A DNA stretch of 11,949 bases from CAYLXU01 sp964388055 (GTDB lineage: Bacteria; Patescibacteriota; Minisyncoccia; UBA6257; JACRHW01): NCBI GenBank assembly GCA_964388055.1, contig CAYLXU010000024.1:1-11949 (forward strand), given 5' to 3'. A program made the translations under genes and the position numbers. The notes below the pieces were generated by a model, which worked only from the letters and a program-made list of their open reading frames with translations, was not told the origin of the DNA and ran no database searches. Positions 6,887 to 11,949 of the stretch are shown here, in pieces. Within the stretch, counting starts at the first letter, position 1; the number at the start of each line of letters is the position of its first letter.

Positions 6887-7678
6887 CTACATCACGAAAC
6901 CAAACAACGAATAAAGAAGGGAGGAAACAACTTGAACCACCAGATAAGCAACGAGCATCCACAACCAAAAACCTAACCCTTGTGTGCGGACTAGTTCCTT
7001 TTGTTTGATCTCTGGATGTTTTTGCATGTAAAGTCTGTAAAAAATAATCGTTAACACGCTAAGCGTTCCGTCGACAATGCTCGCGGCGGCCAAAAACCGA
7101 AAATATATCTCACTTAAGACACGGGTGGGTTCGACAATGTAGACAAGCGGTTGCAACATGGCCACTACGAGCGCGATAAATATATAATTTGCGTAAATAA
7201 TATTATCTAGATAAGCCTCTTTACCTAACGCTTTAGAAAGCATATCCATATGCAAAGCGGCAAAAGCAAATATGATATACGTACCATACAGACGCCCAAA
7301 AATGTCTGGGGAAAGTATCTCCCAAATACTAAACAAGGACGCCACAAAATTCACAACAACCAAAAAAAATATAGTATTTATAAAAAATGGTAATCGATAA
7401 AATGTGTGATGCCTCGAATCATCCCAAAGAAACAGTAAGCTAAAAAGCGAGTGAGCCATCACAGAAGCAAGTGTTACAAAAACTTTAAACGTAACATCAC
7501 TTTCAAAACTACCCACCAAAACAGTCACCACAGCAACTGTGGCCGAAGCGATCAATCCACCAATAAATGTATTAATAAAAAACTTTTTTAGGGCTACGAG
7601 ACTGACGAAAATGGTTTTTGGCCTAGGAACATCAGAATCTAAAGCAACGAAAGTCTCGTTAATTTGTTGTTCTTGCAT
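6887..7678 (-). CDS. Uncharacterised seven-helix membrane protein
   Basis: This 263-residue protein is not a family I recognise. After a polar N-terminus of about 30 residues it shows seven hydrophobic segments at roughly 33-57, 63-85, 96-118, 125-147, 159-181, 189-215 and 232-262. Between them lie charged stretches such as WDDSRHH after the second and KHPEIKQKELVRTQ before the last. The Lys/Arg distribution gives no certain topology. No transporter, rhodopsin lysine or protease motif is obvious; an acidic/His set (DDSRHH, HMDM) might bind metal, but this is speculation. The ATG at 7678 follows an extended -10 promoter and has no Shine-Dalgarno; the leader would be only about 13 bases. It lies 44 bases downstream of the NADH dehydrogenase gene, so it may also be read through from there. 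Confidence 0.85.
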   Translation of the reverse strand: MQEQQINETFVALDSDVPRPKTIFVSLVALKKFFINTFIGGLIASATVAVVTVLVGSFESDVTFKVFVTLASVMAHSLFSLLFLWDDSRHHTFYRLPFFINTIFFLVVVNFVASLFSIWEILSPDIFGRLYGTYIIFAFAALHMDMLSKALGKEAYLDNIIYANYIFIALVVAMLQPLVYIVEPTRVLSEIYFRFLAAASIVDGTLSVLTIIFYRLYMQKHPEIKQKELVRTQGLGFWLWMLVAYLVVQVVSSLLYSLFGFVM

Positions 7679-7697
7679 AGTATTGTCGTTATAAAAT

Positions 7698-7706
7698 ATT
7701 ATACCA
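7698..7706 (-). promoter_or_regulatory. Extended -10 promoter for the seven-helix protein
   Basis: The minus strand reads TGGTATAAT, a perfect -10 hexamer (7698-7703) with the TGn extension, and no good -35 at 16-18 bases. Transcription would begin near 7691, about 13 bases before the ATG at 7678. A run of seven T lies directly upstream but without a convincing stem, so I do not call it a terminator of the gene before it. Confidence 0.65.
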
Positions 7707-7722
7707 AAAAAATGTCATCGCC

Positions 7723-8943
7723 TCATTCATTTTCAGGAGAACAGATCCCGCAGGACTCACACAATGAATCCCCCTCACGAAACACTCGAAGTGCCTTACG
7801 AAACGGCAAAATAGAAAGAAAATATCGAAAATCTGCAGCACGACGCAACCACCACCCAATCCTTCCATAAAATCTCCAATGCCCTATAAGCGCCGCCGCC
7901 CACCCCTCACCAACAGGCAACACATGTGGAGTTGGTAATGGACGATATATGCACATTTTTTTTCCACGAGAGGCGCGCACAATATTATTGGCAACAAAAT
8001 TGGCGTCCCGTATGGCAGTTTGTGCCATGCCGGAATACGGAGTAGAAGCACCGTCCCCAACAACATAGATGGAAGAAATACCTTCTGGGCGCAAGAAATC
8101 GTCTACTACCACCCTCCCTTTTTTGTCTAAGAGAAATCCTTTTGCATTTGCATAAAATTGGTTCGCTTTTATGCCCGCCGCCCATATTAATGTTTTCGTC
8201 TTCATCTCCATATCTTTAAAAAAAACCCCCTCGACATCACTCTTCACGATACTACGATTCAAAAATATATTTACGTTTAAAGCACGCAGACGATGTACTA
8301 CTAAATCAGCGACATCTTCAGGAAGTGCTGGAAGTATCCGTGAAGAAGCCTCAACAAGATCAATCGTAACAAAAGAATCGGAAAACCCGTGCTTTTTTGC
8401 CAAACTTTTAAGGTACGGGGACAAGTTCCCTGCAAGCTCTACACCGCTTGCCCCACCCCCCACAATCACCACATGACACGAACACACTTCTGTTTCTGAA
8501 GTGCCAGACAAACAACGCTCAAACAACTCATGGAAATGTCGTTTAAGCCGCAGAGCATTATGAATAGATTTAAATCCGAAGGAATATTCCTTAAGCCCAG
8601 GGATATCAAAATAGGTAGTCTCGCTTCCGAGTGCCAGGATACACTCATCAAACACGTATAAAGATCCCGACGCGCCCCCCAAACTCTTCATTTCAATATT
8701 GAGACCCACAATTCTATCTTCGACTACCTCCACCCCGCTACCCTCAAAAATCTCTGACAAAGGAATGCACACCTCAAGCGGAGATGATCCTGTAACTACC
8801 CTATAAAGCGCTGGGGTGTATTCAAGATGCGGCTTATCACTCACAAGAATTATTCTCGTATTTAAAAGTTTTGCCCGCGATAAAGCAAGAGCTGCTTGTA
8901 CACCCCCAAATCCCCCACCAACAATAATTATTTTCTTTTCCAT
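7723..8943 (-). CDS. ndh: Type II NADH dehydrogenase (NDH-2), FAD-dependent
   Basis: NDH-2 oxidises NADH and passes electrons through FAD to a membrane quinone without pumping protons. From the ATG at 8943 the protein has 406 residues. The FAD-binding motif is VGGGFGG (8-14), followed by the family segment HLEYTPALYRVVTG (39-52). The second Rossmann fold for NADH has VVIVGGGASGVELAG (158-172) with acidic VEAS (197-200). TLIWAAGIKAN (251-261) and YVVGDGAS (293-300) complete the FAD site; the Asp is kept. The C-terminal amphipathic helix region (GRIGWWLRRAADFRYFLSILP, about 360-380) fits membrane attachment. An unusual tail, LCESCGIC, has cysteines at 394-401. The start is fixed by AGGGG eight bases upstream, overlapping the TAG of the surface-protein gene. 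The related ferredoxin-type or sulfide:quinone reductases are less likely, as their redox cysteines are missing. Confidence 0.9.
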   Translation of the reverse strand: MEKKIIIVGGGFGGVQAALALSRAKLLNTRIILVSDKPHLEYTPALYRVVTGSSPLEVCIPLSEIFEGSGVEVVEDRIVGLNIEMKSLGGASGSLYVFDECILALGSETTYFDIPGLKEYSFGFKSIHNALRLKRHFHELFERCLSGTSETEVCSCHVVIVGGGASGVELAGNLSPYLKSLAKKHGFSDSFVTIDLVEASSRILPALPEDVADLVVHRLRALNVNIFLNRSIVKSDVEGVFFKDMEMKTKTLIWAAGIKANQFYANAKGFLLDKKGRVVVDDFLRPEGISSIYVVGDGASTPYSGMAQTAIRDANFVANNIVRASRGKKMCIYRPLPTPHVLPVGEGWAAALIGHWRFYGRIGWWLRRAADFRYFLSILPFRKALRVFREGDSLCESCGICSPENE

Positions 8944-8951
8944 ATAAATAA

Positions 8952-8956
8952 CCCCT
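8952..8956 (-). promoter_or_regulatory. Shine-Dalgarno of ndh overlapping the upstream stop codon
   Basis: AGGGG lies eight bases before the ATG at 8943 and begins inside the TAG stop (8955-8957) of the surface-protein gene (TAGGGG). This supports the 8943 start over a longer frame opening at 9003 and suggests that ribosomes finishing the surface protein restart on ndh. Confidence 0.7.
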
Positions 8957-11949
8957 ACCCCATCACCAACAACCAACTCACCACCACAACAGCGATAAGC
9001 CAAATAAGCTGAAGAAGGGTTCTGGTATCAGTAATGGTAAAAACACGAAGAAGAAAATCGACGATTCCTTCTTGTGAAGGAATAAGTTCGATGGTACGTG
9101 CAATAATCTTTGATTCAGTAGTAAACGGTTCCGTTGTTGTGTCCTTGTATCCCATCTTCTGTGCTACAAGGTAATACGTCCCTGGAGTTGCAAAGAATGC
9201 ATATGAACCATCTTTCTCAGTCATAACTGGATTTGACTGTGCAAACTGTATTCCGGGCCAACGTTCAAACGTATTTGTTTCTGGATTTCTCCAATACAAC
9301 ATAACCGTTGCATTACCAATACGAGATTCACGTCCCTCACTCATAGTATACACGTATCCCTTTGGTTGAACGAGAATAGTGCGTGTAAATTCTTCCCGTG
9401 TTCCATCTACATAAAGTGCAGAAACAATTGCTTCATGTGATCCTGATGTTTCAGGAATCATAAATGTGGTGGAATATCTATCCTGCGTAGGAGCAAAAAG
9501 ATATGTAGAAGAATCGATCTGGATCGTAAGTGCGGTAACAGGCTTCTTGATGTCCTCTCCGAGAAACGAGAGGGTAACCAACGTATCGGAAAGAGAATCA
9601 ATAGGAAATATGGGAGAAATTACACGTACCACTTCACGATTCTTCACACGTGTTTGAACAATCAATGGTTTTGTTGAAAGTGGCTCTAGAGATGCAGGCG
9701 AGGGAGAGACAACCGCAGTTACCGGAGGAAGAACAACAGGGAGTGGCACAGAAAACTGAGGTGTAGTAGTAGGTGTGGGGGTAGAAACAATTGCGCCTGA
9801 GGCTATGTTCCCCTTCGTGTCTACGGTAAAGACGCTGTAATAATATTTCTTTCCTGGAGTGGCAGTCGTATCGATGGTTTCAGTTGCCTTTCCTTCGAAC
9901 ACCACTATCCCTTCGTTAGGAGCAAACGGATAAAACGTCTCACTTCGCACCACCTTAATTGTCTGAAATTCTGGAAGAGGTGGGTTTTCCCACTCAATAC
10001 GGAGTGCATTCTGCTGCTCTTCAATCGCAACGTTGCGCACATTTGTGGTGGTCACGTGATCCTTGAAAATAGCAAGGTTGAGCACCTGTGGAAGAAGATC
10101 ATTGAGCTTTGCGAGAGTCTTTTGAAGCACTTTTCCATAAGCAGAGCTTTCCTCACACACAATACCTTGCGCGCACTGGAATGCTCCTACTGCTTGTCTT
10201 GTTTGAGGACCAAAAAATGTAGTGAGAGGTCCTGTGTAAAATCCAGATTCTGTAAGAAATCGTTTGAGTGTGTAGACGTCTTCTCCCCTGCTTCCTAGAA
10301 CAAGCGGGCGCAAGAAAGTAAGCTGTTGCGGAAGTGATGGCTCTTCTGACGTCATCTCTTCTTCTGGCTCTGACTCAAATGTAGGAGTTGGCTGCGAAGT
10401 AAAAACTGGCACAATACCACCAGCACTGGGAGGACCCGAGAAAGGATTTACCGTAAGAGAAACATTGTGTGTATTAAACAATGCACCAAGCCCAAGAGAA
10501 AGTGGATTTACTACAAACAGGCGTGTCGCGGAAAATGTTCCATAATCCGTAAACCCTCCCGTACTCGCTTTTGCTGCGGCACGCCAACAATAGTTTCCGT
10601 TGGAAAGACTAGTACGAATGAGATACACGTTTTGAGCACCCGTTGTAGTGTCATAACTTCCTGTACCACTCCACCCTGTGGAAGAATTCGAATCAAGTGT
10701 AGTAACACCTGACGTAAATGTTTCTGATCCACAATTCGTATCACCACGGGTGACGTATTGAAGACGAATGGTGAGCACACGATCATCTCCATCATCTGTG
10801 GTCATACCAAAAAAGACACCAGAGCCGGTAGTAACACCTGAGGCTGGGTCAAAAGCGACGAGGGTGGGTTGAGCACCGAAGACGATGGTGCCTGAGGAAC
10901 CATTCCCTTGGCTAGTGCCAGCGCCACCAGAAACGAACCTGGAGGTCGCATCACTTGTTCGAGACGTATATAAAACCGCAACTCTACCTCCCCCGCCTCC
11001 TCCAGAATCATCACCTTCACCAAAACATCCTCCATTTCCTCCATTTCCTCCATTCGCAGTAAAACTCCCGGAACCCGTAAGTGTTCCTGTAGTGACGTAG
11101 ATGGAACCGCCGGAACCGCCACCGCCGGAACCTCCACAGCCTGCATCAGCACCTACGCTTCCATTTGCTGAAATAGTTCCATTTAGGGTTAGAGTGTTTG
11201 TGATAGAAAGCCGAATCGCTCCTCCGCCTGTACCACCAACACCAGAACCTGTACCTCCTCCGGAGCCCAGTTCTGTAGGCGCCGTACTCGTGCCATATGT
11301 AGAACCACCCGGGATGTCATTGCCTCCGGAGGGCGCACCCGCACCACCATATCCACCACCAGAACTCGCATTGTTTGTCCCCGGACCATTGCCGGCACCA
11401 GGGCCAGACTCTGCGGAATACCCCTGACCATTTGCAGTGATGGTAGATCCAGAATCGACTTGGATATTTGCCGCGTTAATTGTGGAACCGACACCTACCC
11501 ACTGACCACCTACTTGGGCGGTGTTGTTTTTGGACTGAAATGTAACAACCGACGTACTTGCTGCATGGAAGGTACCACTTAATGTGATGGTCGAACCACC
11601 TGGAATAACCAAAGAGGCGCTGCTAGTAGTCGTGATATTTTGCAACGTAAGTGTTGTACTAGTTGCGTAATTAAAATTCTGATATACCGTAAGACTTCGT
11701 GTGATATCAGTAGTGTGGTTGTTAAGATCAGTGACCTGGAAAAAAGCTGAGGTACCAACACTGCCATTACCAACACTTGTACCCGCACCACCATTTGCCA
11801 CTGATCCAGTAAATAAACTTTCGCTTGCAGCAGAGGTTACATAGTAGACCGCAATGCGCCCACCACCACCACCACCAGAATCGTCTGCCTCAGAAAAACA
11901 TCCTCCATTTCCTCCATTTCCTCCATTCGCAGTAAAACTCCCGGAACCC
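8955..11949 (-). CDS. Large modular surface protein with PG-binding, FN3 and C-terminal membrane anchor (N-terminus cut by window edge)
   Basis: The frame is open to base 11949, giving 997 visible residues; the true start is outside. The N-terminal part (about 11949-10872) is Gly/Ser/Thr-rich, with beta-helix-like stretches (LTLNGTISANG, LTGSGSFTANG) and the repeated GGNGGNGGCF...DDSGGGGGGR(I/V)AV module. An Ig-like region follows (about 10871-10506; Cys in TNCGSE and NYCWRA). After a Pro/Glu-rich linker comes a peptidoglycan-binding domain (about 10301-10098: LGSRGEDVYTLKRFL, FFGPQTRQAVGAFQ, Cys pair CAQGIVC). Next are a fibronectin-III domain (about 10055-9776) and a Pro-rich linker. A carboxypeptidase-regulatory-like beta domain follows (about 9365-9078, ending near TEKDGSYAFFATPGTYYLVAQKMGY). 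A C-terminal hydrophobic anchor (about 9023-8961) ends the protein. It is probably displayed on the cell surface, binding wall and perhaps host or neighbour cells; no enzyme motif is seen. It precedes ndh by 11 bases. Confidence 0.9.
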   Translation of the reverse strand, partial: GSGSFTANGGNGGNGGCFSEADDSGGGGGGRIAVYYVTSAASESLFTGSVANGGAGTSVGNGSVGTSAFFQVTDLNNHTTDITRSLTVYQNFNYATSTTLTLQNITTTSSASLVIPGGSTITLSGTFHAASTSVVTFQSKNNTAQVGGQWVGVGSTINAANIQVDSGSTITANGQGYSAESGPGAGNGPGTNNASSGGGYGGAGAPSGGNDIPGGSTYGTSTAPTELGSGGGTGSGVGGTGGGAIRLSITNTLTLNGTISANGSVGADAGCGGSGGGGSGGSIYVTTGTLTGSGSFTANGGNGGNGGCFGEGDDSGGGGGGRVAVLYTSRTSDATSRFVSGGAGTSQGNGSSGTIVFGAQPTLVAFDPASGVTTGSGVFFGMTTDDGDDRVLTIRLQYVTRGDTNCGSETFTSGVTTLDSNSSTGWSGTGSYDTTTGAQNVYLIRTSLSNGNYCWRAAAKASTGGFTDYGTFSATRLFVVNPLSLGLGALFNTHNVSLTVNPFSGPPSAGGIVPVFTSQPTPTFESEPEEEMTSEEPSLPQQLTFLRPLVLGSRGEDVYTLKRFLTESGFYTGPLTTFFGPQTRQAVGAFQCAQGIVCEESSAYGKVLQKTLAKLNDLLPQVLNLAIFKDHVTTTNVRNVAIEEQQNALRIEWENPPLPEFQTIKVVRSETFYPFAPNEGIVVFEGKATETIDTTATPGKKYYYSVFTVDTKGNIASGAIVSTPTPTTTPQFSVPLPVVLPPVTAVVSPSPASLEPLSTKPLIVQTRVKNREVVRVISPIFPIDSLSDTLVTLSFLGEDIKKPVTALTIQIDSSTYLFAPTQDRYSTTFMIPETSGSHEAIVSALYVDGTREEFTRTILVQPKGYVYTMSEGRESRIGNATVMLYWRNPETNTFERWPGIQFAQSNPVMTEKDGSYAFFATPGTYYLVAQKMGYKDTTTEPFTTESKIIARTIELIPSQEGIVDFLLRVFTITDTRTLLQLIWLIAVVVVSWLLVMG
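11022..11076 (-). repeat. 55-bp direct repeat, copy A, inside the surface-protein gene
   Basis: These 55 bases are identical to 11895-11949, 873 bases away (291 codons, in frame). They encode GSGSFTANGGNGGNGGCF. Within them a 9-base unit, TCCTCCATT on the plus strand, is repeated three times in tandem (11028-11054), encoding the NGG triplets. Confidence 0.95.
11895..11949 (-). repeat. 55-bp direct repeat, copy B, running to the window edge
   Basis: Identical to 11022-11076; the identity may continue past the right edge. The same tandem 9-base unit lies at 11901-11927. Next to the repeat the two modules stay similar in protein (DDSGGGGGGR(I/V)AV, GGAGTS(V/Q)GNGS) but differ in DNA, and a three-residue length difference lies between. 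Confidence 0.95.

Noticed and set aside
6819..6968. Longer start (6968) for the 74-residue gene
   Set aside because: It overlaps the end of the seven-helix gene and ignores the GGAGG and promoter placed just before 6818.
7723..7725. UGA recoding as in Gracilibacteria or SR1
   Set aside because: UGA ends NDH-2 at the expected length and no gene needs UGA to be read through.
8944..9003. Longer NDH-2 start at 9003
   Set aside because: It overlaps the end of the surface-protein gene; the FAD motif starts eight residues after the 8943 ATG, as is normal, with AGGGG upstream.
11028..11054. Tandem 9-base repeats as a CRISPR array
   Set aside because: The units are contiguous, without spacers, and encode Asn-Gly-Gly within a gene.
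10885..11427. Proline-rich reading frames on the plus strand
   Set aside because: They are antisense shadows of Gly-rich codons in the surface protein and lack start signals.
11799..11801. GTG at 11801 as the start of the surface protein
   Set aside because: The frame remains open beyond it to the window edge, and the upstream residues are a copy of the internal module, so the gene is truncated by the window.

Overview
All eight genes in this window lie on the minus strand, so transcription runs from right to left. The sequence suggests a member of the candidate phyla radiation (Patescibacteria, probably Parcubacteria-like). The reasons are the compact layout, a shortened HrcA, several uncharacterised membrane proteins, and a large surface protein whose peptidoglycan-binding domain carries a Cys pair (CAQGIVC) of a kind I associate with that group. 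This assignment is inference. UGA ends the NADH dehydrogenase gene and Trp is encoded by UGG, so the standard bacterial code applies, not the UGA-glycine code of Gracilibacteria/SR1.

Right part (about 8955-11949): the C-terminal 997 residues of a very large surface protein whose N-terminus lies beyond the right edge. From N to C it has glycine-rich repeat modules, an Ig-like region, an acidic linker, a peptidoglycan-binding domain, a fibronectin-III domain, a carboxypeptidase-regulatory-like domain and a C-terminal membrane anchor. Eleven bases after its stop begins a type II NADH dehydrogenase (7723-8943), whose ribosome binding site overlaps that stop codon.

Middle (6561-7678): a seven-helix membrane protein of unknown function with an extended -10 promoter, then a 74-residue small protein with its own consensus promoter, a strong Shine-Dalgarno and a rho-independent terminator. 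That terminator insulates the next operon.

Left part (1-6494): a class I heat-shock operon, hrcA-grpE-dnaK-(membrane protein)-dnaJ-rmuC, preceded by a perfect CIRCE operator. HrcA represses the operon. GrpE, DnaK and DnaJ form the Hsp70 folding machine. An unknown polytopic membrane protein sits between dnaK and dnaJ, its GTG start overlapping the dnaK stop. rmuC (cut by the left edge) starts three bases after dnaJ. Noncoding structures of note are a third CIRCE-like half-site that can pair with the real CIRCE, and a 38-bp near-perfect palindrome between grpE and dnaK.

No gene-free stretch exceeds 300 bases. No tRNA, rRNA, CRISPR array or insertion sequence was seen.
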